Assembly (NCBI RefSeq): GCF_033807715.1
Contig: NC_084591.1
Span: 43,736,868-43,800,867, forward strand
From: Cololabis saira
Lineage: Eukaryota > Chordata > Actinopteri > Beloniformes > Belonidae
Direction: 5' to 3'
DNA: 64,000 nt
How positions within the stretch are numbered: the stretch's first letter is position 1; the number at the start of each line of letters is the position of its first letter. Positions 39,301 through 47,226 of the stretch are shown here, in pieces. The notes under the pieces were generated by a model. The model was not told where the DNA came from. It searched no databases and worked only from the letters and a program-made list of their open reading frames with translations. The position numbers and the translations under genes are program-made.

Positions 39301-40134
39301 CACCTTTCAGTCAGTTCCACTTAGTCTCATCACTCGGAACATTTCTTTTTTAGCAAATGCATTTATATTGTCCTTGGTCATCAGTGGTTTCTATCTTGGA
39401 ACTCTCTCATTGATGCCATGTCTGTCTCCTCCTTATTCTTGAGTCATGAACTCTGACCTTAACATAGGCAAGTGAGGCCTGCAGGTCTTTACATTTTGTT
39501 CTGGGTTATTTTGTGATCTCCGGGCTGATTCTTCGATGCTTTCTTGTAGTAATTGAGGTAGGCGGGCCACTCCTGGGAAAGTTCACCACTGTGCCATGCC
39601 TTAAAGCCTTAGAAAAAGCTTTATAACCCCAGCAGCACACTTCACTGCATCCTCAAAGCGGTCCCAGAAGGAATCATTTGAATCACGTCCAAGTTGAGAA
39701 TAACTCCTGTTTCGTCTCCATCTTAGCGCTTGCATTTATGGGAAGCAGATAACAATGAGTAGAGTGACCTGTTGTTTCACTGTAAACGGATTCTCTCCCT
39801 GCAGGTCGCCTGCCAGAGTCTGTCCGAATATCTGGAATCTACTTTCAACCCATACATTGCCAATGTGACGGCAGCTGCCATGCTCTGCAGCGAAGTGCTG
39901 TGCCAGGGAAAAGGCCGCTGCGTCAGGAAGGACTACGACTCCCCCACTTACCTGCACCTGAACCCCACCAGGTTCGACATCCTCCGGGAGGGCGGGAAGT
40001 ACGTGGCCGTTGGTCTCCCAGCTGCCAGGGATCTCAAGATCTGGGCGGAAAACTTTACCTGTCAGTGCTATGCTGGCTGGTACTGTGCTCCCAAACTGGT
40101 TATTCCAAACAAAATCAAACTAATCAAGGTTTAA
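27361..40134 (+). CDS. Hyaluronidase gene B (SPAM1/HYAL4-type), complete; exons 27361-28275, 36857-36946, 39805-40134
   Basis: Predicted 444-aa glycosyl hydrolase family 56 protein. The start ATG at 27361 is 9 bp after acceptor tttttgtccag and opens a signal peptide ([15 protein letters not shown]...). The catalytic segment [17 protein letters not shown] has D132 and E134, matching the family D-x-E pair. [12 protein letters not shown] and [15 protein letters not shown] follow. Donors are gtgagt (28276) and gtaagc (36947); acceptors are ctctttcag and ccctgcag; both introns are phase 0. Exon 2 is exactly 90 bp ([17 protein letters not shown]). Exon 3 has the EGF-like module ([16 protein letters not shown]...[11 protein letters not shown]) but ends after a short Lys/Ile-rich tail without a hydrophobic GPI signal, so the product may be secreted or lysosomal. 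AATAAA at 40235-40240 is a good poly(A) signal. Intron 1 (8.6 kb) is almost entirely nested transposons. Confidence 0.92.
28571..29083 (+). mobile_element. Non-autonomous hAT element (CAGGGGTCG family), copy 1
   Basis: A perfect 8-bp duplication ATCTATCC (28563-28570, 29084-29091) flanks ends CAGGGGTCGACAACCC / GGGTTGCCGACCCCTG. The interior has tandem GTTGAGAAAAAAGTTGAAAT-like repeats and an A/G-rich run. The sister, inverted, is at 49874-50533. Confidence 0.92.
29258..29446 (-). repeat. Ngaro split repeat B2
   Basis: 189 bp, nearly identical to 29643-29819 apart from a 12-bp length difference in its GATGGC-like tract. Starts TTCACTAGCAAGGACCACGC. Confidence 0.9.
29512..29642 (-). repeat. 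Ngaro split repeat A2
   Basis: 131 bp, repeated at 34866-34996. Ends CGCTTGTTAAGCTCCAA. Confidence 0.92.
29643..29819 (-). repeat. Ngaro split repeat B1
   Basis: 177-bp partner of 29258-29446, directly abutting repeat A2. Confidence 0.9.
29746..30234 (-). pseudogene. Ngaro tyrosine recombinase relic
   Basis: Read on the - strand, recombinase landmarks are split over frames: THYSGHS in one frame, [12 protein letters not shown] in a second, [13 protein letters not shown] in a third, and [11 protein letters not shown] back in the second. Together they give the H..R....G......YIR pattern of DIRS/Ngaro YR enzymes, which integrate circular cDNA. At least two frameshifts make it non-functional. 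Confidence 0.7.
30334..30975. repeat. Expanded GATGGC/GACGAT-type imperfect trinucleotide tract
   Basis: About 640 bp of imperfect GAT-based repeats. Open frames on both strands (poly-Asp, poly-Met/Ala, poly-Ile, poly-His) are repeat translations, not genes. The right edge (GATGATCTATGG, CGAAACGTTGTGG) resembles repeat B of the Ngaro element, suggesting that the tract grew from a third, diverged B-like copy. Confidence 0.9.
30977..31735 (-). pseudogene. Ngaro RT C-terminus and RNase H, truncated
   Basis: On the - strand, RT fragments run [23 protein letters not shown], a decayed palm (HLLND, then FLIVTPLSS in another frame), and [20 protein letters not shown] with FLGITLDTD. The RNase H part is [20 protein letters not shown] and [12 protein letters not shown]. 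These match the RT-connection and RNase H of DIRS/Ngaro elements. The RT fingers and most of the palm are missing upstream, where GC-rich repeats begin, and at least two frame changes occur. Confidence 0.78.
31901..32375. repeat. GC-rich minisatellite, 72-bp then 45-bp units
   Basis: Two complete 72-bp units start at 31901 and 31973, and a third from 32045 runs into about seven 45-bp units (from about 32090). The 45-bp core (GTGGCATCCCGGTGCC... CCGGATCTAGCTGCTGTA) is common to both unit types. Both lengths are multiples of three, so frames stay open on both strands; on the - strand the core encodes a 15-aa repeat [15 protein letters not shown]. Diverged units extend to about 31745 and recur near 32690, 33265 and 33345. 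Confidence 0.92.
32376..34865. repeat. GC-rich repetitive interior of the Ngaro element
   Basis: Contains a roughly 153-bp imperfect tandem pair (starting about 32814 and 32967), G-runs (33326-33343), a T-run (33624-33648) and loosely repeated blocks around 33845, 34210 and 34415 (sharing AAATGGACCGGACGG-like text). Long Pro/Ser/Arg-rich open frames on the - strand (e.g. 34683-33841) have no recognised domain and may be compositional or a decayed gag-like ORF. Confidence 0.6.
34866..34996 (-). repeat. Ngaro split repeat A1 (5' terminus of the element)
   Basis: 131-bp partner of 29512-29642. Its outer edge at 34996 is the element boundary. Confidence 0.92.
35438..36607 (+). mobile_element. 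hAT element with Tol2-like ends carrying a nested insert
   Basis: Ends CAGAGGTGTCAAAAGTATT and GTTACTTGACACCTCTG, flanked by TGATCAGA (35430-35437) and TGATCAGG (36608-36615), an 8-bp duplication with one mismatch. Subterminal ACTCAAGTAAAAGTA repeats resemble Tol2 termini. The same family lies inverted at 61068-61746, which lacks the internal 444-bp insert at 35675-36118. Confidence 0.88.
35675..36118 (+). mobile_element. 444-bp nested insertion with 16-bp target duplication
   Basis: The direct repeat TAATGCAAATATTTTA at 35659-35674 and 36119-36134 flanks sequence homologous to 26464-26945 upstream of gene B. In the sister hAT element (61068-61746) the flanks are contiguous, confirming insertion. 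A 16-bp duplication points to LINE-type retroposition. Confidence 0.8.
36947..38498. other. Intron 2 of gene B, 5' part
   Basis: Mostly unassigned. It holds a C-run at 37483-37499 and the 73-bp repeat at 37872-37948 (partner at 27181-27253). Confidence 0.5.
38499..38591. repeat. (CATC)n microsatellite
   Basis: About 93 bp of CATC followed by TTTTCTATACCTGCTTTATCC, a common teleost repeat tail. Confidence 0.95.
38663..38945 (+). pseudogene. L2-like LINE, 3' end of ORF2
   Basis: An open frame [19 protein letters not shown] ... [14 protein letters not shown] ... [15 protein letters not shown] ... [15 protein letters not shown] matches the conserved C-terminus of L2-type LINE proteins and ends with a stop at 38943-38945. 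The rest of the element is missing; the 5' junction is with the CATC-associated repeat. Confidence 0.8.
39070..39690 (-). pseudogene. Tc1-like transposase relic
   Basis: On the - strand, [20 protein letters not shown] followed by [12 protein letters not shown] matches the DDE domain of Tc1/mariner transposases. Further upstream parts (about 39400-39690) are also recognisable at DNA level. Frameshifts and missing sequence make it inactive. It lies in intron 2 of gene B. Confidence 0.8.
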
Positions 40135-40234
40135 AGTGTGAGGAGAGTGAAGTCACTGCTGCCTCACAGATCTGATTATATTCAAGTTTTGCCCTGAAAC
40201 ACATGACACAAGCAACTGCTGTGGTCATTCTCAA

Positions 40235-40240
40235 AATAAA
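40235..40240 (+). promoter_or_regulatory. Poly(A) signal of gene B
   Basis: AATAAA, 100 bp after the gene B stop codon. Confidence 0.6.
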
Positions 40241-40304
40241 GATGGATGGAATAAAAACAGACTAAATGTTTCTGGTGTTTGATTTTACCACCTATTATTG
40301 TCTT

Positions 40305-40500
40305 AGTCAAAGTCAGAGTCAAAGTAGCTTTATTGTCGTTTCTTCACATGTCAGACATACAAGGAATCGAGAGGACGTTTCCCACTTCCCTCGGTGAAAC
40401 ATATAAAGTACGCAGGCACAGGCACAACAGATACGATTTTTTGTGCAGTATGTAAAAACAGTTTTATAAATATATGTTAAAACATTGAGCAGTAAATTAA
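40305..40500 (-). mobile_element. LINE-type 3' tail fragment
   Basis: AGCTTTATTGTCGTTTCTTCACATGTC and following text resembles the 3' end of a common teleost LINE in antisense. It is short and unsupported by any ORF. Confidence 0.4.
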
Positions 40501-40532
40501 GTGAATTTAAAGTGACACAGTGGTGATATTAA

Positions 40533-40790
40533 GGCCCCGTTTACACGGAGCAAAAACTGAGGCGTTTTCATGCGTTTTGGCCGTTCGTTTACACGAAAAC
40601 GGAGCTCAAAGTCACTAAAAACCATCATTTCTGAAAACTCCGGCACAGTGGAGATTTTCAAAAACTCAGTTTTCACGTTTGCGTCTAAACAGAGGAAAAC
40701 GGAGATTTAGGCTTCAGAACGTCACATTATGCAACAGAAACGTCACCAGCGTCATGTGTGCGACCTGTGTTTACAATTAGTTTGGCCACC
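40533..40790. mobile_element. Harbinger-like MITE (CGTTTACAC family), partial copy
   Basis: Preceded by TAA, begins GGCCCCGTTTACACGG and is the inverse of about 19190-19454. The other end is not recognisable. Confidence 0.6.
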
Positions 40791-42112
40791 GTCAATATTT
40801 TCTTGTATTTTACCTGTTTTATATTCTAAAGTCACACTTAAAAGTAACTCCACTTCTCTGTCACTCCAAACGAAAGACTCTCGTTCCGTCTTGGAAGTAA
40901 CGCCTGAATTATGGTCCCGCGTTAAACCGACGCAGATTACGTGTCTTCAAGATCAAAGCATGGAAGCGTTATATGATACTGAATCACTCTGAGACTAGTG
41001 TGAATCAAAACATAATGCAAAGATTTTACATAGAATTCATGTAATCTCATACATCATATATCACATCACATTATATCCTGGAGCATCCAGATCAAGAATA
41101 AGTCTGAAAGTCAGGATCTAGCCTGGTGCTTTTACTGAAGGTCATTTCTGCATTAATGCAAACAAAAAAAAAACAAAAAACAGCTAAAAAACACTTTCTG
41201 GATACATCATTTATGGCTGAGGAAGAAGAGGTTCTTGACTCACCTCATTGCATCCCCGACCGTCCACAACAGAGGATGAGCTGAGACTTTTGGAAGAAAA
41301 AGTCCAGAAATGTCTTGTGCTGTTGGACACCTTCAGGTATGTTTGCAGCAAAAATGAGACAAAAAAAAAACAAAAACCATTGAACCTCATCATTGTTTGG
41401 TATCCTAATTATTGTTGGAATTACTGGAAACATCACAATGAAATAAAAGGTTTTCCGTCCCGAAATGTTTGGGGACTTTATTGCCACCCTAAAATGCAAA
41501 AAGCATGTGCATCAAGATGAGATTGACAAGAAAAACTATATAAATTACCCTGGTTTCCTTCTGTCTATATAAATATAAGTTCAGGTAAATTTAACAGTTA
41601 CTACATTTACTTTTTTAATTTCCACTTACTAACTTATTCATTTGTGTGATTGTCCATGCTGCCCAATCTTTTTTGATTGTAAGCCGCTGCTGACACATCT
41701 CTGGTACAGTAACACTTTGTTCTTTGAGATACTTGTCAACGTTGGAAGATTCCTCATCTTCAGCTGTTCTCACCACAGCAAAGGAAGATAAATGTTCTTT
41801 CTCACGCAGCAACTCTTGCAGATCTGCTTCTTGTCAACCAGATTAGGAACAATGTGATGACATGAACAATCTCTGTGGTTAACAAATTAATTCCAGCACT
41901 TACAACATGATCAGTGCATTTTCCTTCAGACTGTTCAAAATGTTCGCTGTAAGCATACACATTAACTCAGAAGCCAAACAGAGACAGCTGACAGACAACT
42001 TCAAGTGTTTATTTCATTCTAAAATGTTATTTCCGCCTTTGTATTCCAAAAAATGGGCCACAAAATAAACAGCCACAAGCACACATTCATTCCTCCACGC
42101 AAAAAAGGTTTA
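40791..42112. other. B-C spacer with fragment shared with 55 kb
   Basis: About 41690-41935 matches 55157-55388. Both encode on the - strand FAVVRTAEDEESSNVDKYLK and EQSVTVPE. Neither copy has a full gene; they may be exons of an unrecognised transposon. The open frame at 41248-41520 is not recognised. Confidence 0.5.
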
Positions 42113-42492
42113 CAGGACTGTCTCAGAAAATTTGAATATTGTGATAAAGTTCTTTATTTTCTGTAATGCAATTTAAAAAACAAAAATGTCATACATTCTG
42201 GATTCATTACAAATCAACTGAAATATTGCAAGCCTTTTATTATTTTAATATTGCTGATCATGGTTTACAGCTTAAGAAAACTCAAATATCCTATCTCAAA
42301 AAATTAGAATATTCTGGGAATCTTAATCTTAAACTGTAAGCCATACATCAGCAATATTAAAATAATAAAAGGCTTGCAATATTTCAGTTGATTTGTAATG
42401 AATCCAGAATGTATGACATTTTTGTTTTTTTAATTGCATTACAGAAAATAAAGAACTTTATCACAATATTCTAATTTTCTGAGACAGTCCTG
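42113..42492. mobile_element. Tc1/mariner-type palindromic MITE, copy 2
   Basis: Ends CAGGACTGTCTCAGAAAATT and inverse with flanking TA. About 150 bp beyond its right end (42493-42640) is also shared with the copy at 48227-48586. Confidence 0.85.
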
Positions 42493-42689
42493 TATATGTC
42501 TAAGTTCAGTATTTTCTGTTTTGCATGCAATAACTTTGCATTATATAATGCTATGACAACCTGTGTAGGACATTGAGGTATATCAAAACTCACAGAGAAG
42601 TTACAGGTCTCACAGATGGAAACAATAATTCATTATTCATTATTTAATTATTATTTCATTATTTCATTTCATTTTTTATTACATTCATT

Positions 42690-42906
42690 ATTTTAATATT
42701 GCTGATTATGGCTTACAGTTTAAGATTAAGATTCCCAGAATAAGAATAAGTTTTCTTAAGCTGTAAGCCATGATCAGCAATATTAAAATAATAAAAGGCG
42801 TGCAATATTTTAGATGATTTGTAATGAAACCAGAATGTATGACATTTATGCATTACAGAAAATAAAGGACTTTATCACAATATTCAAATTTTCTGAGACA
42901 GTCCTG
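42690..42906. mobile_element. Half copy of the same MITE
   Basis: Contains the right half (ends TTCTGAGACAGTCCTG) and part of the central hairpin; the left end is missing. Confidence 0.75.
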
Positions 42907-43443
42907 TATATTGTAAGGTGCAGATAAGACTAAAACCTGCTGACATAAACTCAGCAGAGCTGTTTCATCCTGGGACTCATCCCTGTGGTGATGACACTAG
43001 GTGGATTTCCATCCTCCAAGTATACTTCAAACCACAAATGGGAACAGGTTGTTCCTATTTGTCCCTGTTAAGGACTCGGCTATAGGTGGCAGCATGCACA
43101 CAATGTCCCAATCCTGGAGCTTCCTCAGATACCTGCCTCCAGGCGGGAAAGGGGGAAGCTTCCAAAGTATTAGGACGGCCCAATAAAGAATGAGCAACAC
43201 GTTACACCATAAAACCTCTCAGTCACAAGTATTCAGTTCATACTGCAAGTCAAGCTGTTGCAACAGGGACTGCACCAACTCCCAGAGGACGAGGTCAAAG
43301 TATTGAAGACCAACAGATAGTCATTTCAGGTGTCACCAACGAGGAGTTTGGAAGCTGGAACCAAAGAGCAGGTTGGTACTCAACAATATCTCCTTTAACT
43401 GTTTCATTTAGGCTCAAGGGTTTTACCAACAACTTGACCTTAA

Positions 43444-44068
43444 CCTTTGTCTGGTGTTAGCTTTCTGTTACCATCTCCGATGTTAACAGGTCGGTTTTGA
43501 CCCGTGTTTTAAATTATCTCTAAAATACAGTAAAAGCAATTATCCATCATCCAATTTGTTTCTCATCTCTTGGTTACATTGTTAGGCTTCCTTATCCATG
43601 AAAATATTGGTTTTTATATTTTTGGTATGGGACTCTGGGCCTTTTTTTGTCAGTATAGCCCTTAATTTCAATCTTAAAAACTGGTAAAATGAGCCTCAAG
43701 AGAATCATATGAATAAATAAAAGGTTGTTGTGTTACCTGGCTATTACGGAGACGTATTAGAACACATATCTTAAATAAATTTGTTTCAGTTATTTTTTCA
43801 TTTTAATATTATTAACTATAGTAACATCTATGGTGTTATGGGTAAATGTCGACCCATTTACTTCAAGGAAATGGAAAAAAAGTAAAAGGTAACAATTTCA
43901 ACCAGAGAATTTTATAATTTAGTGAAAAAAAAATGTTGGATATTATAGTTGAAATAAAGGTTCCTGACAAAGTCAAAAAGCCTTGATGCAATAAACGCAT
44001 TTTTGTGGTAGTTTTATGAATTTAAAACCTAAGAACGGGTCGGTGGCGACCCTAACAAAAGACGAAGG
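43444..44068. mobile_element. piggyBac-like MITE
   Basis: TTAA occurs on both sides (43440-43443, 44069-44072). Ends CCTTTGTCTGGTGTTAG and CTAACAAAAGACGAAGG are inverted repeats. Internal GGTCGGTTTTGACCC and GGTCGGTGGCGACCC palindromes fit teleost piggyBac MITEs. Confidence 0.72.
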
Positions 44069-44072
44069 TTAA

Positions 44073-45181
44073 CATTGAGGTCCAGTGAGCAGCTTGTAAT
44101 ACACAGCTCCAGGAACACATGTGTGATCTTAATGATGTTGTGCCACAAAGCTTTAGCTGGTTCAGTTATTAAAGTGTTATTAATAACTGTCTTACGATAG
44201 TTATTAATAATTAAGAAAGAAGATGACATTACATAGCATTAACATGTTAACATTAACAGGGTTAATATGTAAAATAAAAAATGACCGCTGCGTTTAGCCG
44301 ATGCTTGGTTAATACAAACGGGTGGTGGCTTCATTAAATGCAGTACCGTGACGTTTATGAATGAGAAGTAATAACAGCTGGTGATTGGCTGAGCCAACTG
44401 TCAATCAATCATATTAGAAATAAATGACTTGTTTTAAATAAACTCTCTTGACATGGTAAAAAAATATATATTCACCCTTCTCAGAGCTGTCGTGGGTGTG
44501 AAATCAAAAAATTGAAGCAGTTGTTTGAACCAGGCTGTATAATATGTTTATTTCTGCTCTAAAGTCTGGCATTTTAACATGGAGATCAATGGAGATTGAT
44601 TTCCTTTTGCAGCCAACCTCTAGCGGCCAGTCAAGGAACTGCAACAATAGTAGTTTGATAGTTGGCGTTTAGTTAAAATGTCCAACTTTACAGCAGAAAC
44701 TAAAATATTTACAGTCTGTTAAAAAAAGGGGGTTTTAGTCTTTAGGCCCTGTTTCAACTGTCATATTGCTCTTGATGCCAACTAAGAAAATAACTTTAAA
44801 TTTCTTCCTGCCATGACAAAGTGTTTTTTTATGATGCGTCAGCTCCAGCTGCCTTTATTTCAAAGTAGCTCAACAGGATTGTTAGAGCAAAGAGGGGGGA
44901 AAGGATCACATGCCTGTGACTGGATCACATGCCTGGACTGGAACCCTTACTGCCTGTATCATCCTTAACGCCTGTAAGGCAACAAGGATGATATCCTCTA
45001 AACACGTTCCCTTGCTCAACCAACTCACACACATGTTAAAGTTTGTTCATATGGTTCACAAAAAGACACGTTCTGAAACAGTTCAAGGGCTGTCTCTTTT
45101 CTTCAGGACTGGAGGAACTCAGAACTTGGTTGTGTCTCAGATGGTATTTTAGTCATCTGATAAACTCTGACTGCATCAAAT
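44073..45181. other. B-C spacer, unassigned
   Basis: No gene or recognisable repeat. A short direct duplication GGATCACATGCCTG occurs near 44900-44935. Confidence 0.5.
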
Positions 45182-45189
45182 GTGATCGT

Positions 45190-45944
45190 CAGTACTCGAG
45201 TTGTAAAAAAAATATCAGGGGGGATGGTGGATTTTATCATATGGGGACAGATAATTTGTGCTGATTACAGATAATATAATATATTACAAATAATAGCAGT
45301 GACCAAAACACCTGCAGAAATACTGCAGGAATGACATAGTAAGCTTTAAATATCCACTGGACTTACATCAAATACATCAAAACACAACAATAAAAAACAC
45401 TTTTCTGAACTTATCAATATGACTCTGTCCTTCACAGGATAAGTAACATGGATCACTGCAAAAACTCAACATCTTAACAAGAATATTTGTCTTATTTCTA
45501 GTTAAAATGTCTCATTTTAGTAAAAAAAATGTCATTACACTTAAAACAAGACTCATCACTGGAAAAAACAACAATCTTCACCTGTTTCAAGTAGATTTTC
45601 ACTTGAAATAAGTAGAAAAATCTGCCAGTGGAACAAGATTTTTTCACTTGTAATAAGTAGATAAATCTTGTCCCACTGGCAGATTTTCCTATTTATTTCA
45701 AGTGGAAATTTACTTGAAACAGGTGAAAATTGTCAAATAAGTTATTTTTCTGGTGTTATTTTTCTGGTGTTATTTTTCTGGTGATGACTCTAAATGTTGA
45801 AATAGCAGTAAAACCACATTCATTGATGAAATGACATAAGGGATGGAAAGGGGGGATGGCAGTTTTACAGGGGGGATGATTTGGACCGTTTTTATTTCAG
45901 GGGGGGATGCCATCCCCCCTCATCCCCCCTCAACTCCAGTACTG
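45190..45944 (-). mobile_element. Composite non-autonomous hAT element, copy 2
   Basis: Inverted sister of 14985-15699. Flanks GTGATCGT (45182-45189) and GTGGTCGT (45945-45952) match at 7 of 8 positions. The ends CAGTACTCGAGTTG and (inverse) CAGTACTGGAGTTGAG define inverted repeats, and the same partial foldback MITE is inside. Confidence 0.87.
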
Positions 45945-46622
45945 GTGGTCGTAGCAAAATGTCTCTGGTCCTTATGCTTAAATGATTTGTGTTCACATGA
46001 TTTATATTCACTTGAGAGTGTTGGACGTAATTTAAAAATCCCGATCAGCAGAGATCTCCCACCAGGAGATTCTGTTGGCCAAGCTGAGTACTTCTCCTAC
46101 TAATGGGCCGTTTTCAGCCCCGTAAAGGTTCCTAAAGGCCACTTTTGAAGGCCATTCCTGGTAAAACTACCCAGAACTCCAGCTCATGGAAACACACTTA
46201 CTGTAATGTAATGTCTCAACTCTGTGTAAATTAATCAAGTTAGATTTCCAAGCTCGTGAATTTTTTGCAAAATTATCAAGTGTTTTTTTCTTATATTATC
46301 TATTTACTTATTATCATCACAGATTTTGTATTTGTTGTGGTGATGAAGGGAAGAAGTGGCTTAAAGTCAGTGTACCTGCCTCTCTCATGAGCTCCTCCTT
46401 CACAAGAGAGATGTGTCCTCTTCAACTCGTCATGGATAATCGGCTTCAGTCTGGTTACTTGTTAGATTTTCAAGATCTCAGTTAGTGTCTCCCTCTGGTG
46501 GTCAACTCTCCTGATGTCATAACAAATATTTGAAAAGGAACAAAAATACAAACATGACAGAAGCTATTGCAGCAAGCTGCCCATTTATTCTTAACATTAT
46601 GTGATTATATGAGCTCTTAAGA

Positions 46623-46785
46623 TATCTGTATTATTGTGTGTAACTTTTGATGATATTATTACAATATAGAACAAAATAACAATGGATTTTAGTGCCCAGG
46701 GGATTACACATTTATTCTTCTTTGAATTTCGCCCCCCCCCCGTGTTTTGGTAAGACAACTTGGAAATTATTGCTCGCTCCAAAGA
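46623..46785 (+). repeat. Inverted partner of 54536-54690
   Basis: About 160 bp shared in inverse orientation (GATGATATTATTACAATATA and ATTACACATTTATTCTTCTT). Family unknown. Confidence 0.7.
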
Positions 46786-47221
46786 ACATGTTTTTAAGAA
46801 AATTATTATTATTATACCTTTTGTTTGGAAAGAAAATCAACAAATTAATACATTTTATGGTGCTTGCAGCGTAAGACAATCCAAAACTGGATAATGGTTA
46901 GTTCACACCCCCAAATATGTGCCTAAAATTCACATCTTTTTATTTTTAATTTGTACCAAGTAACCAAGTATTTATTGGTATTCATATTTTTACACACATT
47001 TGCATTTTACATCAGATGTTTCTGTTCTCCAAAGTTTTCAAGGGAAAAAAAAGACCATCTGTAGTAATAATCTGATAGTTACTTTGCTGCTCCTCCAAAG
47101 TTATAGACCTAACTGACATGTGCAGCCATTTCTATTGCATGGATCTACATCACAACATCTATAAGGATCTATAAAAGCTTCTGGAACTCATTTGTCAACC
47201 CACGTTTCCTTTTTTTTCCAG
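46786..47221. other. Upstream flank of gene C
   Basis: No recognisable repeat. Ends with a strong polypyrimidine acceptor at 47212-47221, so the 5' UTR of gene C has at least one further upstream exon that I cannot place. Confidence 0.5.
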
Positions 47222-47226
47222 ATATA

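Noticed and set aside
40729..40992. 87-aa ORF
   Set aside because: It starts inside a MITE and has no recognisable family.
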